Source: Jiangella anatolica (GTDB lineage Bacteria > Actinomycetota > Actinomycetes > Jiangellales > Jiangellaceae). From it: a stretch of DNA of 34,595 bases. A program made the translations under genes and the position numbers. The number at the start of each line of letters is the position of its first letter. The first letter of the stretch is position 1. Shown here piece by piece: positions 1 to 7,615 of the stretch. A model generated the notes under the pieces. The model saw only the letters and a list, made by a program, of their open reading frames with translations, ran no database searches and had not been told where the DNA came from. Location of the stretch: assembly GCF_003236295.1 (NCBI RefSeq), contig NZ_POTW01000074.1, positions 1 through 34,595 on the forward strand, written 5' to 3'.

Positions 1-1
1 C

Positions 2-118
2 GCCGCCTCCATCGCGGGGCTGTTCCTCACCACCGAGGCCGTCGTCGCGGACAAGCCGGAGAAGACCCCGGCCGCTCCCGCCGACCCCAGCGGTGGCATG
101 GGCGGCATGGACTTCTGA
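2..118 (+). CDS. groEL: Chaperonin GroEL, C-terminal end (partial)
   Basis: The last 38 codons of a 60-kDa chaperonin; the rest lies before the window. The reading frame encodes an equatorial-domain ending with [10 protein letters not shown] followed by a flexible Pro/Ala segment and the tail GGMGGMDF. GroEL forms the ATP-driven cytosolic folding barrel with GroES. The Gly/Met tail is the one found on the housekeeping actinobacterial GroEL, as opposed to the His-rich tail of the second GroEL copy that many actinomycetes carry. Nothing can be said about its promoter from this window. Confidence 0.93.
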   Translation, partial: AASIAGLFLTTEAVVADKPEKTPAAPADPSGGMGGMDF

Positions 119-327
119 GTCCCGCCGGGTCCAGCCCGCGACGCGATCCCCGGCCGGCGCCGCGCCGCCCGCCGCGGACGACGACGTCCGCCGGAGGTCC
201 GATCAGGACGCCGCCGACGAGCGGGCCGGCGCCGAGCGCAACGGCAGACTCCCGCACTCGCGCACCGGCACGGCCTGGGTCGCCATCTGCGTGACGGTGC
301 TGGTGCTCGCTGCGCCGGTTCCACCGC

Positions 328-348
328 CGCGGCTGAGCGCCAGCCGCG
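328..348. terminator. Hairpin after the AraC-type gene
   Basis: Seven-base arms CGCGGCT and AGCCGCG around a 7-nt loop, directly against the stop codon of the minus-strand regulator gene. There is no T-run, as is usual in high-GC actinomycetes. It could serve both this gene and groEL, which converges on it. Positions 119-327 hold nothing else that I recognise. Confidence 0.45.
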
Positions 349-1335
349 TCAGGTGCGCAGCGTCCGGCCGGGCGACCGGCCGTACAGCTCGCGGTATTCC
401 GCGGCGAACCGGCTCGGCTTCGCGAAGCCCCACGCGGCCGCGATCGCGGCGACGGTCGCGCCGGACGTGGGGTCGGCGGCCTGCAGCTCCCGGTGGGCGT
501 GCTCCAGCCGGACGCGGCGCAGGTACGCCAGCGGCGTCGTCCCCAGGTGCCGGGCGAACGCGTACTGCATCGCCCGCACGCCGACGCCCGCGGCCGCGGC
601 GATCTCGGCGACGGTGAGCGGCGCGGCCGCGTGCGCCTCGATGAAGGCCTTGGCCCGGCGCAGCGCTCGCGGCGCGACGTAGCCGGGTCCGGCGACGTGT
701 GCGGCGGTCATGGTCGTGTTGGGGAACGTCGCCAGCGCCGCCGCGGCCGCGTGGCGGACCATCTCCTCGGCGATCAGCGGATGCGCCGCGGCCGACTCGT
801 CGGCCATCAGTTCGCGGCCGACCGCCGCGCAGACGCTGCGGAAGTACTGCCCCAGCCGCGGCGTCACCGGCAGCATCGACTCGAACCGCAGGTCGGCGGC
901 GTCGATGCCGAAGCGTTCGGCGGCCAGGTCGGCCGCGGTCGAGAGCGGCAGCCGCAGGATGCCGGCGTCGAGGTCGGCCCACTGCGCCGCCACCGGCGAG
1001 CCGGGCGGGAACAGCACGACGTCGCCGGCGCCCGCCCGGCACGCCTCGTCGCCGATCGCGACCGCGAAGATCCCGTTCACGACGGAGAGCGCGAAGAGGT
1101 AGTCGAACGGTTCGGTGGCGGTGCGGAAGTTGACGGTGACGTGCACCCGGTCGGCGCCGAGCGAGCCGGCCCGGACCGGGGCCCGCGCCGACACCACCCG
1201 GAACTCCGTCCCGGCGTGATCGCGGCCCAGCCGCGGCTCGTGGCCGATGTAGACCTGCCGGATCACCTCAGCCGACTCGTTCATGGTGCGCGCGACGATC
1301 ATGGAACGTTCGACGGGCACGGTGCTGGTCGCCAT
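349..1335 (-). CDS. AraC-family transcriptional regulator
   Basis: A 328-residue regulator with the classic two-part layout. Residues about 20-190 resemble the cupin-like sensing half of AraC_binding_2 proteins, with a run ending in AGDVVLFPPGSPV. Residues about 225-328 are the double helix-turn-helix (LTVAEIAAAAGVGVRAMQYA, then the second helix pair around VAAIAAAWGFAKPSRF). The length fits the family. The start at 1335 is preceded by GGGGGTGA; a start at the internal ATG of MIVARTMNES is also possible. It is divergent from the flavin oxidoreductase operon at 1690 across 354 nt and may regulate it, but no AraC-type direct repeats were found. The effector is unknown. Confidence 0.88.
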   Translation of the reverse strand: MATSTVPVERSMIVARTMNESAEVIRQVYIGHEPRLGRDHAGTEFRVVSARAPVRAGSLGADRVHVTVNFRTATEPFDYLFALSVVNGIFAVAIGDEACRAGAGDVVLFPPGSPVAAQWADLDAGILRLPLSTAADLAAERFGIDAADLRFESMLPVTPRLGQYFRSVCAAVGRELMADESAAAHPLIAEEMVRHAAAAALATFPNTTMTAAHVAGPGYVAPRALRRAKAFIEAHAAAPLTVAEIAAAAGVGVRAMQYAFARHLGTTPLAYLRRVRLEHAHRELQAADPTSGATVAAIAAAWGFAKPSRFAAEYRELYGRSPGRTLRT

Positions 1336-1656
1336 GGGTCACCCCCGTGGGTGTGCGGCCGACGGCCCAGCGTACGCACGATCTGCCCGGATTGCGCAAG
1401 GGTGCGGCCCGCGGTTGTTCCGGCGGCCCGCCGGCCGGGATTACGGTGCCGATGCGGCCGATGCGCGGGGTGTTCGGGGGAGCGACGCAGGCCGCGGCGA
1501 TCCGGGGGGTTTCGAGAGGCGGCTCCTCGGATCACCGTCCCCCGGCCGCGTCCGGCGCGAGCCGCCGAGGCAGGGGGCGCGGCCGGGGCCCACGGACCCC
1601 GCCGCCGGGCATCGTCATCCCGCCCAGGAGCCCGGCGGCGGCCCGCCGAGCACGGA

Positions 1657-1662
1657 AATAAT
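1657..1662 (+). promoter_or_regulatory. Possible -10 element before the flavin oxidoreductase operon
   Basis: AATAAT sits in the only AT-rich patch of the 1336-1689 gap, 4 nt before the ATG at 1667. No good -35 is visible. If it is the -10, the transcript would begin at or within a few bases of that ATG. The rest of the gap is GC-rich and shows no gene. Confidence 0.35.
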
Positions 1663-1673
1663 TGACATGTCAA
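1662..1673. promoter_or_regulatory. Perfect 12-bp palindrome, possible operator
   Basis: TTGACATGTCAA is perfectly self-complementary and lies 16 nt before the flavin oxidoreductase start, overlapping the likely transcription start. The size and symmetry resemble sites of MarR-type dimeric repressors. No MarR gene lies in the window, so the cognate regulator is unknown. Confidence 0.45.
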
Positions 1674-1693
1674 CCTCGTTCGAGCTGGCATGA
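1667..1693 (+). CDS. Mini-ORF (8 codons) overlapping the next start
   Basis: ATG at 1667 opens an 8-codon frame encoding MSTSFELA. Its TGA (1691-1693) overlaps the ATG of the flavin oxidoreductase as ATGA. The frame starts inside the TTGACATGTCAA palindrome and just after a possible -10, so it could be translated from a leaderless mRNA and hand ribosomes to the downstream gene, which lacks a clear ribosome-binding site. This is inference. A second case of the same layout lies at 25092. The peptide itself need not have a function. Confidence 0.35.
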   Translation: MSTSFELA

Positions 1694-2727
1694 CCAGCGA
1701 CCTCAGCTTCGGGCTCGACACCTTCGGCGACGTTCCGGAGGGTGACGACGGCGTACCCGTCAGCCACGCGGCCGCGATCCGCCAGGTCGTCGAGGAGGCC
1801 GTCATGGCTGACGACCTGGGCGTCGACGCGATCGCGCTGGGCGAGCACCACCGCCCGGAGTACTCGATCTCGACGCCGGAGACGGTGCTCGCGGCGATCG
1901 CCGCCAGGACGTCGCGCATCCGGCTCGGTTCCGGCGTGACGGTGCTCAGCTCCGACGACCCGGTCCGGGTCTTCCAGCGCTTCGCCACCGTCGACGCGGT
2001 GTCCAACGGCCGGGCCGAGGTGATCCTGGGCCGCGGCTCGTTCACCGAGTCGTTCCCGCTGTTCGGCTACGACCTCGCCGACTACGACGAGCTGTTCGAC
2101 GAGAAGCTGCAGCTGTTCGTGCAGTTGCTGGACGAGAAGCCGGTGACGTGGAGCGGGACCAAGCGGGCGGCGCTGGAGAACGCCGACGTGTTCCCGAAGA
2201 CCGAGTCCGGCCGGCTGACCACGTGGGTCGGCGTCGGCGGCACCCCGCAGTCGGTCGTCCGGACCGCGTACCACGGGCTGCCGCTGATGCTGGCGATCAT
2301 CGGCGGCGCGCCGGATCGGTTCGCGCCGTACCTCGACCTGTACCGGCGCGCGGCGGACCAGTTCGGCACCGTCGCGCACCCCGTCGGCATGCACTCGCCC
2401 GGCTTCGTCGCCGACACTGACGAGGAGGCCAGGGAGATCTACTACCCGCGGTTCAAGGTCAACCGGGACCGCATCGGCCGCGAGCGCGGCTGGCCGCCGA
2501 TCACGCCGCGCGAGTTCGAGCACGAGATCGAGTCCGGCTCGCTCTACGTCGGCTCGCCGGAGACCGTCGCCCGCAAGATCGCCCGCGCCGTCCAGACCCT
2601 CGGCGTCGGCCGGTTCGACCTCATCTACACGGCCGGCTCGCAGCCGGTGAGCGCACGGCTGCGCGCCGTCGAGCTCTACGGCTCCAAGGTGGTCCCGATG
2701 GTGCGCGACCTGGTGAGCGCGCCATGA
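1690..2727 (+). CDS. LLM-class flavin-dependent oxidoreductase
   Basis: A 345-residue bacterial-luciferase-like TIM-barrel protein. Family landmarks are the opening FGLDTFGDV strand, the GEHHRPEYS segment near residues 55-65, the [21 protein letters not shown] stretch that follows it in halves, and [12 protein letters not shown] near residue 110. Such enzymes use FMNH2 or F420H2, supplied by a partner reductase, for oxygenation or hydride transfer. The gene overlaps the next one, an NADP/F420-reductase-like protein, by ATGA, which suggests a functional pair. No strong ribosome-binding site precedes ATG 1690; a mini-ORF ending in the same ATGA may provide coupling. Substrate unknown. Cofactor choice (FMN or F420) cannot be decided by eye. 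Confidence 0.92.
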   Translation: MTSDLSFGLDTFGDVPEGDDGVPVSHAAAIRQVVEEAVMADDLGVDAIALGEHHRPEYSISTPETVLAAIAARTSRIRLGSGVTVLSSDDPVRVFQRFATVDAVSNGRAEVILGRGSFTESFPLFGYDLADYDELFDEKLQLFVQLLDEKPVTWSGTKRAALENADVFPKTESGRLTTWVGVGGTPQSVVRTAYHGLPLMLAIIGGAPDRFAPYLDLYRRAADQFGTVAHPVGMHSPGFVADTDEEAREIYYPRFKVNRDRIGRERGWPPITPREFEHEIESGSLYVGSPETVARKIARAVQTLGVGRFDLIYTAGSQPVSARLRAVELYGSKVVPMVRDLVSAP

Positions 2728-3410
2728 CGACGATCGGGATCCTCGGCGCCGGCAAGGTCGGCACCGTGCTCGCCCGGCTCGCCGTCGCCGCCGGGTACCG
2801 GGTGCTGATCGCCGGCTCCGGCGCGGCCGAGAGGATCGCGCTGATCGTCGAGATCGTCACCCCGGGCGCGGTCGCCGTCACCGCTGCTCAGGCCGCCGCG
2901 GAGGCGGACGTCGTCGTGCTGGCGCTGCCGCTGGGGAAGCACCGCGACCTGCCCGTCGAGGAACTGCGCGGGAAGCTCGTCCTCGACGCGATGAACTACT
3001 GGTGGGAGGTCGACGGCGTCCGGCCCGACCTCACCGACCCGCGGACGTCGTCGAGCGAGCTGGTGCAGGGGTTCCTCGCCGGGGCGCGCGTCGTGAAGGC
3101 GTTCAACCACATGGGCTACCACGACCTCGACGAGGGCGCGCGGCCCGCCGGGACGCCCGGCCGCAAGGCCATCGCCGTCGCCGGAGACGACCCCGCCTCC
3201 GTCGCGGAGGCGGCGTCGATCGTCGACGCGCTCGGCTTCGACCCGGTGGTCGCCGGGCCGCTGGCCGAGGGCGTGCGGATGGAGCCGTTCGCCGAGGCCT
3301 TCGGCGCCAACGTCGCGGCGGACGAGCTGCGGGCGATGCTGGACCGGTTCCCGGACAGTCCGCGCGGACTCGAGGTGGCGGCGGCCCGCGCCGGTATGTT
3401 GACAGGATGA
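2724..3410 (+). CDS. NADP/F420-dependent reductase-like Rossmann protein
   Basis: A 228-residue protein opening with the dinucleotide-binding motif [16 protein letters not shown] (residues 4-19), followed by [13 protein letters not shown] near residues 61-73 and the LVLDAMNYW segment near 91-99. This order matches the F420_oxidored family (NADPH:F420 reductase and relatives), which passes hydride between NADP and a deazaflavin or flavin. Its start overlaps the flavin oxidoreductase stop (ATGA) and its stop overlaps the start of the membrane protein (ATGA), so all three should be made in step. A role in regenerating reduced cofactor for the upstream enzyme is inferred, not shown. Confidence 0.85.
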   Translation: MTTIGILGAGKVGTVLARLAVAAGYRVLIAGSGAAERIALIVEIVTPGAVAVTAAQAAAEADVVVLALPLGKHRDLPVEELRGKLVLDAMNYWWEVDGVRPDLTDPRTSSSELVQGFLAGARVVKAFNHMGYHDLDEGARPAGTPGRKAIAVAGDDPASVAEAASIVDALGFDPVVAGPLAEGVRMEPFAEAFGANVAADELRAMLDRFPDSPRGLEVAAARAGMLTG

Positions 3411-3922
3411 CCCAGGGCCACGGTCGCGGTGAGGAGTTGCCGGCGGCCGAGCGGGCCGACATCCTCAAGGAACGCGTCTACATCACGTTCACCGCGCTGG
3501 CGGTCGTGCTGGCGCTGCGCGCCCATGCCGTCTCCGCCGGTGAGGCGGCCCTCTCCCTGGTCGTCGTCGTGCTCGGCACCGTGCTGGCCGTCTTCGTCGC
3601 CGACATCGTGTCGCACCTGGCCGTCCACGAGGCGCTGCCGGTGGGCAGCGAGCTGCGGCACATGGCGCGGGTCAGCCTCGGAGCGCTGGGCGCGCTGGCG
3701 CTACCGGCGATCTTCATCGGCCTCGCGGTCGCCGGCGTCTGGGAGATCGAGCCGGCGTTGCGGGCGGCCAGCATCGCCCTCGTGGCGGCGCTCGCCGGCA
3801 TCGGCTACCTGGCGGTGCGCCGCGCCAGGCTGCCCGTCTGGCAGCGGGTGATCGTCCTGTTCGCCGAGGTGGTGCTCGGCCTCCTGGTCATCGGCCTGGA
3901 GCTGCTCGCCCACAACCTCTGA
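3407..3922 (+). CDS. Four-helix integral membrane protein
   Basis: A 171-residue protein with a charged 25-residue N-terminus and four hydrophobic segments: [56 protein letters not shown], and two closely spaced stretches ending in [21 protein letters not shown] do not recognise the family. ATG 3407 overlaps the preceding stop by ATGA, making this the third gene of the coupled operon that begins at 1690. A role as membrane anchor, transporter or resistance partner for the redox pair is possible but unsupported. The 3' end lies in the terminator hairpin at 3899-3935. Confidence 0.8.
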   Translation: MTQGHGRGEELPAAERADILKERVYITFTALAVVLALRAHAVSAGEAALSLVVVVLGTVLAVFVADIVSHLAVHEALPVGSELRHMARVSLGALGALALPAIFIGLAVAGVWEIEPALRAASIALVAALAGIGYLAVRRARLPVWQRVIVLFAEVVLGLLVIGLELLAHNL

Positions 3923-3935
3923 GGGCGAGCAGCTC
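3899..3935. terminator. Bidirectional terminator hairpin containing a stop codon
   Basis: Perfect 13-bp arms GAGCTGCTCGCCC (3899-3911) and GGGCGAGCAGCTC (3923-3935) around an 11-nt loop. The loop contains the TGA of the membrane protein, and the convergent MFS gene stops 8 nt away at 3943. It is symmetric and has no T-run, so it could act on both strands. Confidence 0.7.
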
Positions 3936-3942
3936 CACGCCG

Positions 3943-5310
3943 TCACGCCTGCGGGCGAGGGGTGAGGACGGACGCGACGAGGGCGGACACCCCGGCCGCC
4001 ACGGCGGCGACGACGAAGGCGTTGGTGAAGCCGTCGAGGGTGTCGCCGACGATGCTGGCGGCGGCGATGCTGGAGACGACGGCCGCGCCGCCGGCGGCGC
4101 CGAACTCGTGGAACGTGCTGACGATGCCGGAGGCGACGCCCGCCTCGTGCGGCGCGACCTGGCCCAGCGCCGTCGCCGACGCGACGACGAAGATGGCGCC
4201 GGTGCCGGCGGCCGCCACGGCGACGCCCACGACCACGACGGCCGGCTCGAGCCAGAGCGCCGGCACCGCGAGCCCGGCGGCCGCCACCAGCAGCCCGGCC
4301 ACCGCGAGCGGACGCGCGCCGAACCGGGCGATCGACCGTCCGGTGAGGTTCGCGCCGGCCATCGTCGCCAGCGCGACCGGCAGGAACAGCAGCCCCGTCC
4401 GCAGCGGGCCGTAGGAGTGCGCGTGCTGGAAGTAGAACGTGCCGAGGAAGAACACCGCGATCATCAGGGCCGTCGCCAGCAGGATGAGGAACGTCCCGGT
4501 CGCCACCGGCCGCCGGGCCAGCAGGCGGACGTCCATCAGCGGGGTGCCGGCCCGCCGCTGCCAGGCGACGAACACCAGGTAGCCGGCCGCGGCGGCCAGC
4601 ACCAGCAGCCCGGTCGTCGCCGTCGCCCAGCCGTCCTCGCCGGCCTGGATCAGGGCGTAGATCAGCGTGCCGGTCGACGCGGTGACGAGGAGCGCGCCCA
4701 ACACGTCCAGCCGGCCGCGCGACGCGGGCACCACCGGGCGGGGCAGCATCCGGGCCAGCACCGCCGCGATGACCAGGCCGATCGGCACGTTGACGTAGAA
4801 CACCCACGGCCACCCGGGACCGGCCGTCAGCAGCCCGCCGAGCAGCACGCCCAGCGCCGCGCCGCCACCGCCGAGCGCCGACCACACGCCGAGCGCCCGG
4901 TTGCGCTCGTCGCCGTCGAACAGCGTGACGACCAGGGAGAGCGCCGACGGTGACAGCAGCGCGGCGCCGACTCCCTGGGCGACCCGCCCGGCGATCAGCA
5001 GCTCGGACGAGTCGGCCAGGCCGGTGAGCAGCGACGCCGCCGAGAACACCAGCAGCCCGGCGAGCACGACCCGCTTGGCGCCGAGGATGTCGGCGAGCCG
5101 GCCGCCGAGCAGCATCAGGCCGCCGAACGCGAGCGCGTACGCGCTGACGGTCCAGGTCAGCGCCGCGCGGCTGGCGCCGAGGTCGGTCTCGATCTGCGGC
5201 AGCGCGATCGCCACCACGGTGACGTCCAGGATCAGCATCAGCTGGGCGACGCCCAGGAAGCCCAGGATCCGCCACCGCCAGGGGTGCGGCGTCACAACCG
5301 TCTCGTTCAT
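3943..5310 (-). CDS. MFS drug/proton antiporter, DHA2-like
   Basis: A 455-residue polytopic exporter. Helix 1 carries LMLILDVTVVAIALPQIETD, typical of the drug:H+ antiporter-2 family (LDxTVVNVALP). The loop between helices 2 and 3 carries GGRLADILGAKR, the MFS motif A. The segment ALGVWSALGGGGAALGVLLG resembles antiporter motif C. About 14 hydrophobic segments fit the DHA2 group of QacA/EmrB-type exporters, which expel amphipathic drugs through the inner membrane. AGGAG lies about 6 nt before the ATG. The divergent TetR gene at 5398 and two matching palindromes between them indicate substrate-inducible repression. Substrate unknown. Confidence 0.92.
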   Translation of the reverse strand: MNETVVTPHPWRWRILGFLGVAQLMLILDVTVVAIALPQIETDLGASRAALTWTVSAYALAFGGLMLLGGRLADILGAKRVVLAGLLVFSAASLLTGLADSSELLIAGRVAQGVGAALLSPSALSLVVTLFDGDERNRALGVWSALGGGGAALGVLLGGLLTAGPGWPWVFYVNVPIGLVIAAVLARMLPRPVVPASRGRLDVLGALLVTASTGTLIYALIQAGEDGWATATTGLLVLAAAAGYLVFVAWQRRAGTPLMDVRLLARRPVATGTFLILLATALMIAVFFLGTFYFQHAHSYGPLRTGLLFLPVALATMAGANLTGRSIARFGARPLAVAGLLVAAAGLAVPALWLEPAVVVVGVAVAAAGTGAIFVVASATALGQVAPHEAGVASGIVSTFHEFGAAGGAAVVSSIAAASIVGDTLDGFTNAFVVAAVAAGVSALVASVLTPRPQA

Positions 5311-5323
5311 CGCCTTCTCCTAA

Positions 5324-5343
5324 CTCGTATGTGGAGGTACGAG
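5324..5343. promoter_or_regulatory. TetR operator 1 (exporter-proximal)
   Basis: Inverted repeat CTCGTA-N8-TACGAG, 14 nt before the MFS start codon. It shares arms and spacer length exactly with the site at 5365-5384; their centres are 41 bp apart, about four helical turns, so two repressor dimers would bind the same face of the DNA. Confidence 0.82.
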
Positions 5344-5364
5344 ATAGGGAACGGAGGCGGTTAA

Positions 5365-5384
5365 CTCGTATATTCCCGTACGAG
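5365..5384. promoter_or_regulatory. TetR operator 2 (regulator-proximal)
   Basis: Second CTCGTA-N8-TACGAG palindrome. It ends 1 nt before the likely -10 element of the TetR gene (5386-5391), so binding would block that promoter. The two sites together explain autorepression and control of the exporter. Confidence 0.82.
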
Positions 5385-5385
5385 C

Positions 5386-5391
5386 TAAGAT
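5386..5391 (+). promoter_or_regulatory. -10 element of the TetR gene (leaderless type)
   Basis: TAAGAT followed by 6 nt and then ATG 5398. Transcription would start at or next to the A of the start codon. No Shine-Dalgarno sequence precedes the gene. Confidence 0.55.
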
Positions 5392-5397
5392 TTCTTC

Positions 5398-5985
5398 ATG
5401 ACCACCCGGACCCGCCGCCGCGCCGACGCCGAACGCAGCATCGCCCGCATCGTCGCCGCCGCCCGTGAGCTGCTCGGACGCGACCCGGCGGCGACGATCG
5501 ACGAGATCGCCGCGGCGGCCGGCGTGGGCCGGATGACGCTGTACGGGCACTTCCGGAACCGGGTCGAACTGGTCGAGGCGGCCCTGACGGACGCGCTGGC
5601 CGAGGGCGAGCGCACGCTGTCCGCCGTCGACCTCGACGGGGATCCGGCTGACGCCCTGGACCGGCTGCTCGCCTCCAGTTGGGCGTTGGTCGGCGAGTCG
5701 TCGTCACTGCTCACGGCCGCGCAGGACGTGCTGCCGCCGGGCCGGGTGCGGCAGCTGCACGGCGCGCCGGCCGCCCGCCTGGAGGACCTGGTCCGCCGCG
5801 GCCAGCGGGCCGGGACGTTCCGCACCGACCTGCCGATCGGCTGGCTGGTGAGCGCCGTGCACCACCTGCTCCATGGCGCGGCGGAGGAGGTCCGGGCCGG
5901 CCGGCTCGACGCCGCCGACGTCGCGGCCGTCGTGACGGCGTCCGTCCAGTCCCTGCTCAGGCCTCCGCCAGCACCGCAGAAGTGA
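5398..5985 (+). CDS. TetR-family repressor of the adjacent MFS exporter
   Basis: A 195-residue TetR protein. Residues about 10-60 form the DNA-binding domain, with IDEIAAAAGVGRMTLYGHFRNR as helix-turn-helix and helix 4. The C-terminal helical domain (65-185) ends in a Pro-rich tail and has no recognisable ligand signature. The gene is divergent from the DHA2-like exporter with two identical-design palindromes between, the standard layout for a self-repressed local drug-efflux regulator. Its 3' end overlaps the convergent kinase gene by 29 bp. Confidence 0.9.
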   Translation: MTTRTRRRADAERSIARIVAAARELLGRDPAATIDEIAAAAGVGRMTLYGHFRNRVELVEAALTDALAEGERTLSAVDLDGDPADALDRLLASSWALVGESSSLLTAAQDVLPPGRVRQLHGAPAARLEDLVRRGQRAGTFRTDLPIGWLVSAVHHLLHGAAEEVRAGRLDAADVAAVVTASVQSLLRPPPAPQK

Positions 5986-6826
5986 CGCGGCGCGCCTCGG
6001 CCCGCACCCGGGGCACGTCGCTGTCGTACGTGATCAGCGCCTTCCACAGCGCCCAGCCGCGGGCCCGCGCCCACATCGCCTCGTCGGCCAGGCCGTCCAG
6101 CGACGCCCGGAACGCCGACCGCCCGTCACGCGACAGGAACGTCCACGCCAGGACGAGGTCGCAGGCCGGGTCGCCGACGCCGCAGGTCCCGAAGTCGATG
6201 ACGGCGCTCAGCCGGCCGTCGCGGACCAGCAGGTTGCCGGGCGCGACGTCGCCGTGGAGCCACACCGGCGGGCCGATGAACGTCGCCGCCAGCGCCGCGT
6301 CCCACACCTTCCGCGCCGCCGCGACGTCGAGCCGGCCGGCCAGCGTATCCAGCGCGCGGGCGGTCTCGTCGCCGTAGAACGACACCGGGCCGCCGCGCTG
6401 GAAGTTGTGCGTGCCCGGCCCCGGCCCGCCGGACGCGTCGGCCGCCTGCGGGGCCCGCAGGAACCCGGCGACGTCCCGCGCGAACCCGACGTCGTCGAAC
6501 CCGCCCGACGACAAGGCCGTCGTCCCCGCCAGCCAGCGGTTCACCGACCACGTCCACGGATACCCGCGGCCCGGCCGGCCGACGGCCACCGGCGCCGGGA
6601 TCGGCACCGGCAGCCGCGGCGCCAGCAGCGGCAGCCAGCGCTGTTCCTTGGCGACCTGCTCGCGGTAGTGCGCGGCGCTGGGCAGCCGGACGGACAGCTC
6701 GTCGCCGAGCCGGAACGTGCGGTTGTCGACCCCCTGCAGCTCGACCGGGCGCACCGGCAGCCCGGCCCACTGCGGGAACTGGTCGGCGATCAGCCCGGCG
6801 ACCAGGGCGGCGTCGATGTGCGTCAT
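5957..6826 (-). CDS. Aminoglycoside phosphotransferase-fold kinase
   Basis: A protein of 289 residues (from ATG 6826) with the APH/choline-kinase fold. Near residues 191-200 is the catalytic loop HGDVAPGNLL, with Asp as the base and Asn for metal binding. Near 210-224 is IDFGTCGVGDPACDL, the metal-binding DFG-like segment followed by the usual GDPxxDL. An N-terminal lobe with RLPSA and the ITYDS segment near the C-terminus fit the family. Members phosphorylate aminoglycosides, homoserine, macrolides or other small alcohols; the substrate cannot be read from sequence. A TTG at 6835 would add three residues, but TACCGT 8 nt before ATG 6826 suggests a leaderless start there. Confidence 0.88.
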   Translation of the reverse strand: MTHIDAALVAGLIADQFPQWAGLPVRPVELQGVDNRTFRLGDELSVRLPSAAHYREQVAKEQRWLPLLAPRLPVPIPAPVAVGRPGRGYPWTWSVNRWLAGTTALSSGGFDDVGFARDVAGFLRAPQAADASGGPGPGTHNFQRGGPVSFYGDETARALDTLAGRLDVAAARKVWDAALAATFIGPPVWLHGDVAPGNLLVRDGRLSAVIDFGTCGVGDPACDLVLAWTFLSRDGRSAFRASLDGLADEAMWARARGWALWKALITYDSDVPRVRAEARRVTSAVLAEA

Positions 6827-6834
6827 CGCGGTCA

Positions 6835-6840
6835 ACGGTA
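6835..6840 (-). promoter_or_regulatory. -10 element of the APH-fold kinase gene (leaderless type)
   Basis: TACCGT on the minus strand, 8 nt before ATG 6826. No ribosome-binding site is visible, which fits a leaderless transcript. Confidence 0.4.
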
Positions 6841-6886
6841 GGGACCGCCGCCGTGCCGGCCAACCGGATTTCCGCCGGGGCGGACG

Positions 6887-7072
6887 TCAGGGCCGGGGCT
6901 CGTCGCCCTCCTGCTCGATCAGCTCGTCCAGCCAGGCGGCCAGCGCCTGCCGCTGGTCGCCGCCGCCCGCGCCGGTGCGGTGCGCGTACTCGGCGAAGTG
7001 CGCGGCCAGGCCGACGGCGTCGAGGTCGCCGTCCCACTCCGTGCCGGATGACTCCGGCCGTGACGTGGTCAT
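6887..7072 (-). CDS. Small acidic protein of unknown function
   Basis: A 61-residue protein with many Asp/Glu residues and the pattern FAEYAHRTGAGGGDQRQALAAW followed by LDELIEQEGDE (given in parts). No family is recognised. The ATG at 7072 is preceded by a purine-rich GGAGCGGGGGG about 3-9 nt upstream, a good ribosome-binding site. It is on the same strand as the kinase gene at 6826, 60 nt upstream of it. A frame running further upstream exists but has no comparable start signal. Confidence 0.55.
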   Translation of the reverse strand: MTTSRPESSGTEWDGDLDAVGLAAHFAEYAHRTGAGGGDQRQALAAWLDELIEQEGDEPRP

Positions 7073-7346
7073 GCGCCCCCCGCTCCGCCCCGCGCGCGCC
7101 GACGACCGTCCGTGTCGCCGTCCCGCCCCGGGCCGTTCCGAACTCTGGGTTTGCATGCTACCGGCCAATCCAGACGCTGGTGATCTCCTGGACGTACTGG
7201 CCGATACCCACGAAGGACCACCTCGACACCTGCCAGGAGCACGATCAGGGGTTGCCGAACGGATGGGCAAAGGTCGACGAAAGGCCAGCGCGGGGCTCCG
7301 ATCCGGGACGACGATGGATCCGAGCGCGAAGGGCTGGGGGTTCGGC

Positions 7347-7562
7347 ATGGCCGCAGGGGACATACACACGGTGCCGCGGGGCGATCGGTGGGCGAACGTG
7401 TTCGAGGACGGTGACCGGCTGATCGTCAGCGCGGGCACCAAGGAGACGGCGGCGCGCATGGGCCGCGAGCTGGCCCGGCTGCGCGGTGTCCGGCACATCA
7501 TCCACGAGCCGGACGAGCGGGCCGACGCCGCCGGGCGGGCCCGCGACCTGGTGCGCGGCTGA
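7347..7562 (+). CDS. DUF2188-family protein
   Basis: A 71-residue protein matching the DUF2188 layout: IHTVPRGDRWANVFEDGDR at the start, a short turn, then TKETAARMGRELARLRGVRHIIHEPDERA, where the family has a helix followed by a VIHGxDGR strand. DUF2188 proteins are small cytosolic beta-alpha-beta proteins of unknown role. The ATG at 7347 has GGGGG about 6 nt upstream; ATG 7314 would add 11 residues without family similarity. The 7073-7346 gap holds no other gene that I can support. Confidence 0.72.
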   Translation: MAAGDIHTVPRGDRWANVFEDGDRLIVSAGTKETAARMGRELARLRGVRHIIHEPDERADAAGRARDLVRG

Positions 7563-7583
7563 TTCCGGCGGGGCGGCCGCGCC

Positions 7584-7598
7584 TGTGGTCAGTCCACA
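7584..7598. promoter_or_regulatory. Palindrome before the FAD/Fe-S dehydrogenase gene
   Basis: TGTGGTCAGTCCACA: five-base arms TGTGG/CCACA around TCAGT. It contains TGGT-N3-TCCA, close to the TGGTNNNACCA core of FadR/LldR-type GntR regulators that often govern lactate or glycolate genes. It ends 6 nt before the likely -10 (7604-7609), in the promoter spacer. The regulator is not in the window. Confidence 0.45.
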
Positions 7599-7603
7599 CG
7601 CGG

Positions 7604-7609
7604 TAGGTT
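7604..7609 (+). promoter_or_regulatory. -10 element of the FAD/Fe-S dehydrogenase gene (leaderless type)
   Basis: TAGGTT, then cgcctc, then GTG 7616. The iron-box promoter at 15407 has almost the same layout (TAGGGT-cgcctc-ATG). No Shine-Dalgarno sequence is present. Confidence 0.55.
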
Positions 7610-7615
7610 CGCCTC

